From: a bacterium
GTDB lineage: Bacteria > Margulisbacteria > Marinamargulisbacteria > SXXA01
Assembly: GCA_010027915.1 (NCBI GenBank)
Contig: RGUG01000023.1
Span: forward strand, 1-11,296
DNA length: 11,296 bases
Reading direction: 5' to 3'
Under the pieces are notes generated by a model, which saw nothing but the letters and a program-made list of their open reading frames with translations, was not told where the DNA came from and made no database searches. Both the position numbers and the translations under genes were made by a program. This document shows positions 1 through 6,506 of this stretch, piece by piece (position 1 is the stretch's first letter; each line of letters opens with the position of its first letter).

Positions 1-119
1 CCCCGGTTGCTGAGTTGGTTCATGACATGATGGGGTCGTTGTCTCACGTGAAACAATTTTTAGGTGCCGCTAAGCATTGGGTATCTGAGGTTATTCCCAT
101 TGTAGACCGTCGGGTCTAA
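1..119 (+). CDS. 3' end of an unidentified upstream gene
   Basis: An open frame (codons from base 3) runs 38 residues to TAA at 117-119; the start lies outside the window. The readable end, with residues such as HDMMGSLSHVKQFLGAAKHW, looks like an amphipathic helical C-terminus, but I cannot place it in a family. In many bacteria parAB follows mnmG and rsmG; this tail does not visibly match either, so no name is given. A parS-like site lies inside it. It could be chance, but the open frame, soluble-protein composition and stop about 240 bases before parA fit a real gene end. Confidence 0.5.
   Translation, partial: PVAELVHDMMGSLSHVKQFLGAAKHWVSEVIPIVDRRV
40..55. promoter_or_regulatory. parS: parS site (ParB-binding centromere), 15/16 match
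   Basis: The 16 bases read TGTCTCACGTGAAACA and differ from the conserved bacterial parS palindrome TGTTTCACGTGAAACA at one position, the fourth. The CACGTG core and the right half-site are perfect. ParB loads here as a CTP-dependent clamp and spreads. The site lies in the coding end of the upstream gene, about 300 bases before parA, a usual place for chromosomal parS. Confidence 0.85.
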
Positions 120-128
120 CTTAAAACG

Positions 129-150
129 GTGTCAACCAGAGTTGTAACAC
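129..150. repeat. imperfect inverted repeat in the parA leader
   Basis: GTGTCAAC (129-136) can pair with GTTG and ACAC (141-150) around a CAGA loop, with a two-base TA bulge in the right arm. It begins ten bases after the upstream stop codon. There is no T-run behind it, so it is a poor intrinsic terminator; it could be an RNA hairpin or an operator. The rest of 151-357 is AT-rich in 215-285, with no promoter good enough to call. Confidence 0.3.
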
Positions 151-357
151 GATGCAAGGGTTGTCTCGTTGGTTTTAATTAAGGATGGATCAACCCCAAT
201 GGGTGTCGCCTGTATCATTCTTTTTTAATATTTTATTTTCAGCCTATCGTTACGGTCTTTTTACCTTACCTCTATTCATTTTTTAATGGGGGTCACCTTT
301 GTATCGACTCATGGTTTCCCAATTGTTTATTTTCATGACGTGGGCTATGATTTCGAC

Positions 358-1122
358 ATGCCATGTATTATTTACTCTGTTGTGAACCAAAAAGGAGGGG
401 TTGGAAAAACCACTACGGCCATTAATATGGCATCGTACATGAGTGAGTTTGGACATAAAGTCCTGCTGGTGGATTTGGATTCACAGGGTAATGCCACTTC
501 TGGTATTGGCATGAAGGTGGATCAAATTAACAAAGGGTTGTATGACCTCCTGGTTGGAACCGCCGGTGTGGAAGAAGTCTTGTGTCCCACCCCTTTTGAT
601 CAGTTGCATTTATTACCCAGTACCCGGGACCTGGCGGGGGCCGAGGTTGAAATGGTGTCGTTTGATTCACGTGAAACCATTTTGAAACAAGTGTTGGCCC
701 CTCTTTGTCCTTTTTATGATTTTATTATTATTGATTGTCCGCCATCATTGGGGTTGCTTACACTTAATGCATTGGTGGCCACTCATCGCACGTTGATTCC
801 GGTCCAATGTGAATATTTTGCGTTGGAGGGTATTGCCGGGTTGTTAAATACCCTTACCATTGTGAAGGATACCTTTAATCCTGACTTGGAAATAGCGGGT
901 ATTTTGCTGACAATGTATGACAAGCGAACCGCATTGAATCGTCAGGTGGCGGAAAATGTTCGTCGTTTTTTCAAAGACTTGATTTTTGAAACCATCATTC
1001 CACGTAATGTTCGGTTATCGGAGGCACCCAGTCACGGGTTGCCGATATCTTTGTATAAAAGAAATTCTCGGGGTGCCATTGCGTACCTTAATTTTGCACG
1101 GGAGGTTTGTCGTCGTGTCTAA
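358..1122 (+). CDS. parA: chromosome partitioning ATPase ParA (Soj type)
   Basis: ParA is a cytoplasmic ATPase that dimerises on ATP, coats the nucleoid and is released by ParB, driving segregation of parS-bound origins. The 254-residue product has the deviant Walker A motif KGGVGKTT (residues 12-19, both lysines present), the A' motif VDLDSQGNAT near residue 38 (Ser where Pro is usual), Walker B IIIDCPPSLG near 117, and the MYDKRTALNRQV and RNVRLSEAPSHG motifs of chromosomal ParA/Soj. The start at 358 is chosen because the family begins a few residues before the P-loop; an in-frame ATG at 286 would add 24 residues of non-family sequence. Neither ATG has a clear Shine-Dalgarno. parB overlaps its last 8 bases. 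A parS-like site lies in the gene. Confidence 0.95.
   Translation: MPCIIYSVVNQKGGVGKTTTAINMASYMSEFGHKVLLVDLDSQGNATSGIGMKVDQINKGLYDLLVGTAGVEEVLCPTPFDQLHLLPSTRDLAGAEVEMVSFDSRETILKQVLAPLCPFYDFIIIDCPPSLGLLTLNALVATHRTLIPVQCEYFALEGIAGLLNTLTIVKDTFNPDLEIAGILLTMYDKRTALNRQVAENVRRFFKDLIFETIIPRNVRLSEAPSHGLPISLYKRNSRGAIAYLNFAREVCRRV
663..678. promoter_or_regulatory. parS: second parS-like site inside parA, 14/16 match
   Basis: TGATTCACGTGAAACC matches the parS consensus at 14 of 16 positions, with mismatches at positions 3 and 16, and keeps the TTCACGTGAAAC centre. It encodes part of the ParA residues FDSRETI. Multiple parS copies clustered around parAB are usual. The nearby 40-55 site raises the chance that this is real, but a coding coincidence is possible. 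Confidence 0.55.
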
Positions 1123-1963
1123 AGATAATCCACGGTTGGGTAAGGGACTCGAGGCCTTGATTCCTCGGTCATTGTTTTCATCGGGTCGAACCATTGTGTC
1201 CATCCCGATTGGCTTGATTGTACCCAATCGGTTTCAGCCCAGAAAAACATTTTCGGAAGAATCCATGCGGAGTTTGGTGGCCTCGATTAAGACGTATGGT
1301 CTTAACCAACCCATTTTGGTACGCAAACAGCACGATCAGTATGAACTCATTGCCGGTGAGCGTCGCTACCGGGCCTGTGTGGAGGCGGGACTTGAAACCA
1401 TTAGCGCGATCGTTAAAAACGCCACGGATCAAGAATCGTTGCAATTGGCGTTGATTGAGAATTTGGAGCGGCATGACTTGAATCCGATGGAGATTGCATG
1501 GGGGTATCAGCGTCTGATTGATGAGTTTTCGTTTACCCACCAGATGATCAGTGAATTTTTTTGTAAAAGTCGCAGTGCGGTATCGAATACCCTTCGTCTG
1601 TTAAATCTTCCGGCGTTGGTGCAAAAAATGGTGGAGCAGGGTGATATTAGCGAGGGTCATGCCCGCAGTTTATTGGCCTTGGCAACGGATGAAGATATGG
1701 TATTTTTGGCTGAAAAAATCAAGGCCGAATCGTTAAACGTGCGTCAAATTGAGTCGGTGGTTTCTGACTTAAAGAAAAAGCCCCACCCCACCCAATCCCC
1801 CATCCAACTGCCATTGTTTGAAACGCTTGAGCGAGAATTGGGGCAGAAATTTAACTCGAAGGTGTCGATATCCGGTGGTGAAAACCGTGGCAAAATCACG
1901 TTCCATTACCAATCCAGTGCCCATTTGGAAGCATTGCTTACGATTTTATCCAAAATGGGGTGA
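1115..1963 (+). CDS. parB: chromosome partitioning protein ParB (CTPase clamp)
   Basis: ParB binds parS, closes as a CTP-dependent sliding clamp, stimulates ParA and recruits SMC. The 282-residue protein starts at GTG 1115, eight bases after a strong Shine-Dalgarno (GGAGGT, 1101-1106), overlapping the parA stop. This start gives the typical N-terminus RLGKGLEALI (residues 7-16), the ParA-stimulating peptide. The CTP-binding GERRYRA motif is at 81-87 and ENLERHDLNPMEIA at 115-128, in the common ENxQRxDLNPxExA form with E for Q. The parS-reading helix-turn-helix lies around 143-168 (SRSAVSNTLRLLNLP), followed by GHARSLLAL. The C-terminal part should be the dimer domain. An upstream in-frame ATG at 986 lies deep inside parA and is unlikely to be used. 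Confidence 0.95.
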   Translation: MSKDNPRLGKGLEALIPRSLFSSGRTIVSIPIGLIVPNRFQPRKTFSEESMRSLVASIKTYGLNQPILVRKQHDQYELIAGERRYRACVEAGLETISAIVKNATDQESLQLALIENLERHDLNPMEIAWGYQRLIDEFSFTHQMISEFFCKSRSAVSNTLRLLNLPALVQKMVEQGDISEGHARSLLALATDEDMVFLAEKIKAESLNVRQIESVVSDLKKKPHPTQSPIQLPLFETLERELGQKFNSKVSISGGENRGKITFHYQSSAHLEALLTILSKMG

Positions 1964-1971
1964 TCCATTAA

Positions 1972-1996
1972 GACATCTGTTTTGGGGGTTGATGTC
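1972..1996. terminator. weak hairpin downstream of parB
   Basis: GACATC (1972-1977) and GATGTC (1991-1996) form a 6-bp inverted repeat with a 13-base loop, beginning nine bases after the parB stop. No T-run follows, so termination is doubtful. A second small stem, CCAAC/GTTGG with a CTGA loop, lies at 2046-2059. Together they are the only structure seen between parB and the next gene. Confidence 0.2.
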
Positions 1997-2100
1997 GGAT
2001 GTTGTGTTCTGAATCGTCGGGGTGTGGTGTTCGTACACGTTGGGGCCAACCTGAGTTGGGTTTGAGTTGAGTGATTGACTCGTTCTTATAGGAATTCGGC

Positions 2101-2129
2101 TTGTCATCCATCAATTGATTTGATAGTCT
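2101..2129 (+). promoter_or_regulatory. possible promoter before the kinase-like gene
   Basis: TTGTCA (2101-2106, five of six matches to TTGACA) is followed after 17 bases by TAGTCT (2124-2129, three of six matches to TATAAT), in a T-rich stretch (2100-2165) that looks non-coding. If real, it argues that translation begins at ATG 2195 or later rather than at TTG 2075. The -10 match is poor. Confidence 0.25.
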
Positions 2130-2194
2130 TTTTATCTCATTCTTTCCTTTTTTTATCTTCCTTTATACAGCCATTTGACCTGATATGGCTGAGA

Positions 2195-4378
2195 ATGGTG
2201 TCTATGTTCGGCTCATCTCTGTATCCATCTCCATCTTCTTGTCCCAGGGTGCTTAAAGTAAAGCTAAGACCCGATATTGTACGGACTGATTCTATTGCTT
2301 TCGGATTAATCGCAATGGTTCCTCAGAAGCAGACACCGACTCCGGTGTCATGGCTCCGGCGCAAGCAGATCGAAGAGATGCTAATGAATCAAGGCGATGG
2401 GGAATTACGCAAGCTGACGGAATCCGAGCAAGCGGTGGCGGTGGTATGTGCATTGGCGAGGCATTGCCGCCCGTACTATGTTCAACCCGTTAGTAACCTA
2501 TTACATGTCTTCAGTAATACCGTTATGTGGGACTTGTATTCTTTTTTGACTGGTCTTTCATCCGATCATGGGCGTCAATCTGGTTGGTCTTCTTTGTCTC
2601 ATGCATTGCAATCTCGATATGGGAATAAAGGCCACGCCAGTATTCGGGATTGGTTGGTTGGGCATGTGTGGATGAATGTGGCGTATTATTTTAACGACGA
2701 TGGACAAGAATTTGTGGCAAAGAAGATTTATGATGAACTGAAATGCTTACAATCTGGACAATTCGGGGGTGGCGATTATTGCATCTACAAGCCGGCACGT
2801 GTTGACTCTAATGGTGTGTCTAATGATCAAACCCATATTTATTTTGGGTCAACCCATGTGATGTATGGCGGGGATCATAGCCGATTGGGATTCGGTTCAG
2901 CCGGTTCGATTCGAGCTGGTGAGGCGGTGTATTCTGATGACACGGGTTCGAATCAGGGGGTGGCTGAGGTTGCCCTTAAATCCTTAGAGTTGTGTGGTGG
3001 CGACCGGTTGGGGCGACTTGCAACTCAATATCGTATGCGTCAAGCTACTTATAAAGGGTTGCTCATGGAGTGGTCAGCCCATTATATGCCGCATGAACAA
3101 GTGGTGCGTATGGATGATTTGTTTCTTTATAGGAAAGAAGTCAACGGGCGTTCCGTAGATAAAGCCAAGTTATTGTTGCCACGTTGTCATGATGTGGGGC
3201 ACCGGAATGATCTTACACAAAACAGAGAATGGTATCTGAGCGAGATAAAGGGGGTATTGCAAGCGGTGAAGCAGATGCATTTCTATGGCTGGGCACATGG
3301 GGATATTAAGTTTGGCAATATGTTGCGCGACACCCAAGACGGGGTCGACCGATTGGTACTTTCTGATTTTGATTGCATGACCCCATTAGTAAGCCCAGCC
3401 AAACTTTCTACTTATCTCTCGCCATTGATTAGCCATGTTCGTGGAACGGCCGAGCAATTGGATGTTTTTCAGTTGGCCTTGGTACTGGCTCAGATTGTGA
3501 ACCCCCAATTCGATATTGAGCGTTTTGTGTACAGAGCTGTTAAAATGACCCCTGATGACTATCGTGGTTTTCTTGACTCCTTAGATCCCGACTTGTTGTT
3601 TTTGAAACCGGCTTTGTCGGTTTCAAGCTCATCTCCTTGTACCATTGATCAACTCATTCAGGACTTTAACAACTGGTATGCCACGCAAGACTCAACATCT
3701 GTTCAAAAAGAGTTACAGTCCACCTCTTCTACGGATTGTTCAAATGCATCAACCGTTTCTTCTCGGTCCTCATCTGGGGAGCCTGCTAAGCTGTCTTCTT
3801 CTTTAGTAAGCGATGTGAGCAGTCGTCAGGGGCTTGCACCTTCTCCGGCTCCGGTTTATCCCCCTCCGGCTCAGGCTTATCCCCCTCCGGCTCAGGCTTA
3901 TCCCCCTCCGGCTCAGGCTCCGGCTTATGGGGCTCAGGTTTATTCTGCTCCAGCTCCGGTTTATTCTGCTCCAGCTCCGGTTTATTCTGCTCCAGCTCCG
4001 GTTTACACTCAGGCTCAATCTTATGGGGTCTCGCTTTACACTCCGGCTCAGGCTCCGGCTTATGGGGCTCAGGTTTATTCTGCTCCAGTTCAGTCTTATG
4101 GGGCTCCGGTTTATTCTGTTCCAGCTCCGGTTTATTCTGTTCCAGTTCAGTCTTATGGGGCTCCGGCTCAGTTTTATTCTGCTCCAGCTCCGGTTTATTA
4201 TGCCCCGGCTTATTCTACTCCGGTTCAGTCTTATGGGGCTCAGGTCTATTCCCCTCCGGCTCCGGCTTATTTTGCCCCAGCTCAGATTTATTCTGCTCCG
4301 GTTCAGTCTTATGGGGCTCCGGTTTATCCCCCTTCGGCTCCTACTTATTATGCCCCAGCTCAGGTTTGGATTCGTTGA
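2195..4378 (+). CDS. divergent protein-kinase-like protein with a Tyr/Pro/Ala repeat tail
   Basis: The product is 727 residues from ATG 2195. A kinase-like C-lobe is visible: hinge-like LLLPRCHDVG, catalytic loop HGDIKFGNML (H368, D370, K372, N375), metal-binding motif DFD (391-393, for DFG), then RGT and DVFQLALVL resembling the activation segment end and helix F. The ATP-binding lysine and glycine loop of the N-lobe are not obvious, and residues 60-310 match nothing I know. A Ser/Thr-rich linker (about 505-545) leads to a 549-727 tail of short Tyr-ending repeats with about 28 tyrosines and no acidic or basic residue except the final Arg. No signal peptide or clear membrane segment is seen from this start. 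The start is uncertain: TTG 2075 would add 40 residues including a hydrophobic stretch; ATG 2384 has a GAAGAG six bases ahead. Codon use is more mixed than in neighbours. Kinase activity, a secreted effector role or a scaffold role are all inference. Confidence 0.8.
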   Translation: MVSMFGSSLYPSPSSCPRVLKVKLRPDIVRTDSIAFGLIAMVPQKQTPTPVSWLRRKQIEEMLMNQGDGELRKLTESEQAVAVVCALARHCRPYYVQPVSNLLHVFSNTVMWDLYSFLTGLSSDHGRQSGWSSLSHALQSRYGNKGHASIRDWLVGHVWMNVAYYFNDDGQEFVAKKIYDELKCLQSGQFGGGDYCIYKPARVDSNGVSNDQTHIYFGSTHVMYGGDHSRLGFGSAGSIRAGEAVYSDDTGSNQGVAEVALKSLELCGGDRLGRLATQYRMRQATYKGLLMEWSAHYMPHEQVVRMDDLFLYRKEVNGRSVDKAKLLLPRCHDVGHRNDLTQNREWYLSEIKGVLQAVKQMHFYGWAHGDIKFGNMLRDTQDGVDRLVLSDFDCMTPLVSPAKLSTYLSPLISHVRGTAEQLDVFQLALVLAQIVNPQFDIERFVYRAVKMTPDDYRGFLDSLDPDLLFLKPALSVSSSSPCTIDQLIQDFNNWYATQDSTSVQKELQSTSSTDCSNASTVSSRSSSGEPAKLSSSLVSDVSSRQGLAPSPAPVYPPPAQAYPPPAQAYPPPAQAPAYGAQVYSAPAPVYSAPAPVYSAPAPVYTQAQSYGVSLYTPAQAPAYGAQVYSAPVQSYGAPVYSVPAPVYSVPVQSYGAPAQFYSAPAPVYYAPAYSTPVQSYGAQVYSPPAPAYFAPAQIYSAPVQSYGAPVYPPSAPTYYAPAQVWIR
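3839..4375 (+). repeat. coding tandem repeat array of 21- and 15-base units
   Basis: The 3' end of the kinase-like gene is a degenerate tandem array. The clearest blocks are three YPPPAQA units (from about 3858) and three YSAPAPV units (from about 3942), each 21 bases with almost no changes between copies. Further on, 7-residue units (SAPVQSY, STPVQSY, SVPAPVY) alternate with 5-residue units (GAPVY, GAQVY), giving a 12-residue compound repeat. All lengths are multiples of three, so unit gain or loss keeps the frame. Long open frames in other registers here are by-products of the repeat. Confidence 0.9.
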
Positions 4379-4383
4379 TCATC

Positions 4384-4647
4384 ATGCATCCGGTTCACCC
4401 ACTCCATGCCCCGTTAGAGGCCCCGCCTTTGGGACCGCTTAGTGTGCCGTGTGAGTGTGGGGTATTGTGTGGGCATGGGTTGGGTATGCTCCAGCCAGCC
4501 CAGCCACTTTCGGTCCATGAGGGCCTAGACTATCTACACGGCTGGTTGCCTCCCATCTTAACGACCCAGGGTTTGGTTGGGGTCGTGGGGTCCGATACCC
4601 GCCCTGTTCCTGGTACCATTCAGTATGAACAGTTGTGGTGGCAGTAG
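4384..4647 (+). CDS. doubtful small ORF, unknown product
   Basis: ATG 4384 opens 87 codons to TAG 4645-4647. The protein is rich in Pro, Gly, His and Leu, with three Cys near residues 24-30 (VPCECGVLC) and a C-terminal PGTIQYEQLWWQ; I recognise no family. Third-position use (GGG, GTC, CCC, ACC) is like that of the neighbours, which favours coding or a gene remnant. No Shine-Dalgarno precedes ATG 4384. The stretch 4379-4709 otherwise holds only the weak hairpin and promoter listed below. Alternatives are a decayed 3' fragment of a larger gene or chance. Confidence 0.3.
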   Translation: MHPVHPLHAPLEAPPLGPLSVPCECGVLCGHGLGMLQPAQPLSVHEGLDYLHGWLPPILTTQGLVGVVGSDTRPVPGTIQYEQLWWQ

Positions 4648-4654
4648 GCGGTGG

Positions 4655-4683
4655 TTGTGTTTTTGTTCCCTTTAGGGCAAAAT
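4655..4683 (+). promoter_or_regulatory. possible promoter for tRNA-Thr and the pst cluster
   Basis: TTGTGT (4655-4660) and CAAAAT (4678-4683) are separated by 17 bases, with three and four of six matches to the sigma70 boxes. The predicted start near 4690 would be about 20 bases before the tRNA. No clear Pho box is seen here. The match is weak and rests partly on position. Confidence 0.3.
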
Positions 4684-4702
4684 GCCGTCTCGTTTTGACG
4701 GT
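4684..4702. terminator. small hairpin before tRNA-Thr
   Basis: CCGTC (4685-4689) pairs with GACGG (4697-4701) around a 7-base loop, extendable by a G-T pair. Only a broken T-run (TTCGTT) follows. It may weakly terminate upstream transcription or be part of the tRNA leader. Confidence 0.25.
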
Positions 4703-4709
4703 TCGTTAC

Positions 4710-4785
4710 GCCGATGTAGCTCAGTTGGTAGAGCAACTCATTCGTAATGAGTAGGTCGTGGGTTCAAGTCCCATTGTCGGCTCCA
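4710..4785 (+). tRNA. thrW: tRNA-Thr, anticodon CGT
   Basis: A full cloverleaf is visible. The acceptor strands GCCGATG (4710-4716) and TGTCGGC (4775-4781) pair with two G-U wobbles. The D arm is GCTCAGTTGGTAGAGC, the anticodon stem ACTCA/TGAGT frames loop TTCGTAA with anticodon CGT at 4743-4745, and the T arm is GTGGG-TTCAAGT-CCCAT. The discriminator is T and CCA is encoded (4783-4785). The body closely resembles Escherichia coli tRNA-Thr(CGU), which decodes ACG, except for the T discriminator. pstC begins only 12 bases after the CCA. Confidence 0.97.
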
Positions 4786-4797
4786 ATTTAATATCGG

Positions 4798-5673
4798 GTG
4801 AGGTGGCATTTGCATCACAATCGGTGGTTTATGTTCGGTTTGTTGATGGGCCCCTTTGTTCTCATGGTCTTGGTGGTGTGTATGGTGGTGACATTGGGGT
4901 GGGCCGCATGGCCGTCAGTGGCGGAGGTTGGGCTTGGGTTTTATGTCACGGATGTTTGGGACCCGGTTCATGATGTCTATGGAGGGGCGGTCTTTATTTG
5001 GGGGAGCCTGCTTACCACCGGATTGGCCATTCTTTTGGCGGCCCCTGTCTCATTTGCCATTGCCTTGTTTACGGGGTATTACTTTTGTAATGGGGTCTTG
5101 GCCTTGGTTGCCCAATGGGTCTTGGATTTATTGGCCAGTGTACCATCGGTTATTTTTGGGTTTTGGGGGTTGATGGTATTGGTCCCCATGATCCGATTGA
5201 TGGAAACCCACTTGGGTGTGCCACCCTATGGGGTGGGGTTGTTTTCTGCGGCCATGGTACTGGCCTTTATGATGATGCCACTCATGGCCTCTTTGTTGCG
5301 GGATATTATACTCACCGTTCCGGCTGATTTGAAAGAAGGGGCCCTGGCTTTGGGTGCCACCTCTTTTGAGGTGGTTAAGCATGTGGTGTGGCCCCATACC
5401 CTACCGGGGATGGTGTCGGCTATTATGTTGGGTGTGGGTCGTGCCATTGGTGAAACCATGGCGGTGACCATGGTCATTGGCAACGCCAATCATTGGCCCA
5501 CCCATTTGTTTGACCCTAGCAATACCATCGCCAGTTTGATTGCCAGTGATTTTGGGGAAACCTCTGACCCACTTGTGATTTCGCATTTGATTCATTTGGG
5601 GTTGGTATTATTGTTGCTCAGTTTGGTGACAGGCTTTTTGGGCCGACGATTGGTGAGAATAACCCGTGCGTGA
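4798..5673 (+). CDS. pstC: phosphate ABC transporter permease PstC
   Basis: PstC is one of two inner-membrane subunits of the high-affinity phosphate importer PstSCAB. The 291-residue product is strongly hydrophobic with about six membrane segments. It has the PstC-type WDPVHDVYGGAVFIWGSL segment after the first helix, and the cytoplasmic EAA loop that docks PstB, EGALALGATSFEVVKHVV, from residue 180, followed by GRAIGETMAV. GTG 4798 is taken as the start because it supplies a basic N-terminus before the first helix. TTG 4810 is a serious alternative, since GAGGT (4800-4804) lies five bases before it, and ATG 4831 is also in frame. The stop overlaps pstA by 8 bases. No room for a separate promoter exists between it and tRNA-Thr. 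Confidence 0.93.
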   Translation: MRWHLHHNRWFMFGLLMGPFVLMVLVVCMVVTLGWAAWPSVAEVGLGFYVTDVWDPVHDVYGGAVFIWGSLLTTGLAILLAAPVSFAIALFTGYYFCNGVLALVAQWVLDLLASVPSVIFGFWGLMVLVPMIRLMETHLGVPPYGVGLFSAAMVLAFMMMPLMASLLRDIILTVPADLKEGALALGATSFEVVKHVVWPHTLPGMVSAIMLGVGRAIGETMAVTMVIGNANHWPTHLFDPSNTIASLIASDFGETSDPLVISHLIHLGLVLLLLSLVTGFLGRRLVRITRA

Positions 5674-6499
5674 TGATCGGTTGTTCCAACGCATTCTGAT
5701 CGATCGTACGGTCAAAGGGCTCTTGATTGGGGTGGCCCTGATCGTGGCGTTGGTTCTGATAAGCATCATATGGTTTGTGGCCAGTCGGGGGATTGGGGCC
5801 ATTAATTGGACCTTTTTAACCTCCTTGCAAGGTTCGCCGGGTGCCTCAAACGTGGGGATTGTCAATGCCATCTTAGGAACCATTATGGTGGCAGGGTTGA
5901 CCACGCTGGTGGTGATTCCGTTTGGTATTTGGTGTGGGATTGCCATGGCGGAATACCCTCATCATCCATTGATTAGATGGGCAATGATGGGTATTGATGC
6001 CCTGCAATCCATTCCGTCCATCCTCTTTGGTATTTTGGCCTATTTATGGATCGTGGTGCCGATGGGCCACTTTTCGTCGTTATCGGGTAGTGTGGCGTTG
6101 GCCTTTATCATGTTGCCGATGGTGGTACGCTCCGTTGAGGAATCGGTCAAACAGGTTCCCCTGACCCTTCGGGAAGCCTCGCTGGCATTGGGGGTGTCGC
6201 CCACTCGAACCATCATAAAAGTGGTCATTCCCTGTGGGTTAAATGGCATTGTGACCGGTGCCTTGTTGGGCCTGGGTCGCATTGTGGGAGAAACCGCCCC
6301 CTTGTTGTTTACGGCATTTGGTAGTCCTTTTTTGGTTGCATCGGTGTTAGAGCCGGTGCAAACCATGCCCTTGCTTATTTATAATTATGCCACCAGTCCT
6401 TATCCCGATTGGCAACAAATGGGATGGGGGGCCTCCTTTATCTTGTTGGTGTTTTGTTTTATCCTTGGCTTGGTAACCCGTTTTTTGGTAAGAAAATGA
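5666..6499 (+). CDS. pstA: phosphate ABC transporter permease PstA
   Basis: PstA is the partner permease of PstC in the phosphate channel. The product is 277 residues, close to the usual length, with an N-terminal membrane helix (about 16-40) and further hydrophobic segments. The EAA loop REASLALGVSPTRTIIKVVI starts near residue 169 and is followed by GLGRIVGETAPLLFTAFGSPF, typical of PstA. The start is GTG 5666, preceded by GGTGAG (5652-5657) eight bases upstream and overlapping the pstC stop by 8 bases, which suggests translational coupling. pstB follows after 7 bases. Confidence 0.93.
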   Translation: MRDDRLFQRILIDRTVKGLLIGVALIVALVLISIIWFVASRGIGAINWTFLTSLQGSPGASNVGIVNAILGTIMVAGLTTLVVIPFGIWCGIAMAEYPHHPLIRWAMMGIDALQSIPSILFGILAYLWIVVPMGHFSSLSGSVALAFIMLPMVVRSVEESVKQVPLTLREASLALGVSPTRTIIKVVIPCGLNGIVTGALLGLGRIVGETAPLLFTAFGSPFLVASVLEPVQTMPLLIYNYATSPYPDWQQMGWGASFILLVFCFILGLVTRFLVRK

Positions 6500-6506
6500 A
6501 GGCAAC

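Noticed and set aside
286..357. An N-terminal 24-residue extension of ParA from ATG 286
   Set aside because: It adds sequence unlike the family, has no Shine-Dalgarno, and the ATG at 358 gives the standard distance to the P-loop.
2667..2675. TGTGGATGA, one mismatch from a reverse DnaA box
   Set aside because: It is a single isolated match inside coding sequence with no cluster or AT-rich unwinding element, so it is not evidence for an origin.
3834..4442. A 202-codon open frame of Leu/Arg/Phe repeats overlapping the kinase tail, and a similar frame on the opposite strand at 3803-4018
   Set aside because: They are register shifts of the 21- and 15-base repeats; the composition is implausible for proteins and the Tyr/Pro frame is continuous with the upstream kinase-like domain.
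5128..5489. Long open frames on the minus strand over pstC, and similar ones over parB, pstA, pstB and the kinase
   Set aside because: They lie opposite well-supported genes, show no family motifs, and reflect the GGG/CCA-rich codon use of the + strand.
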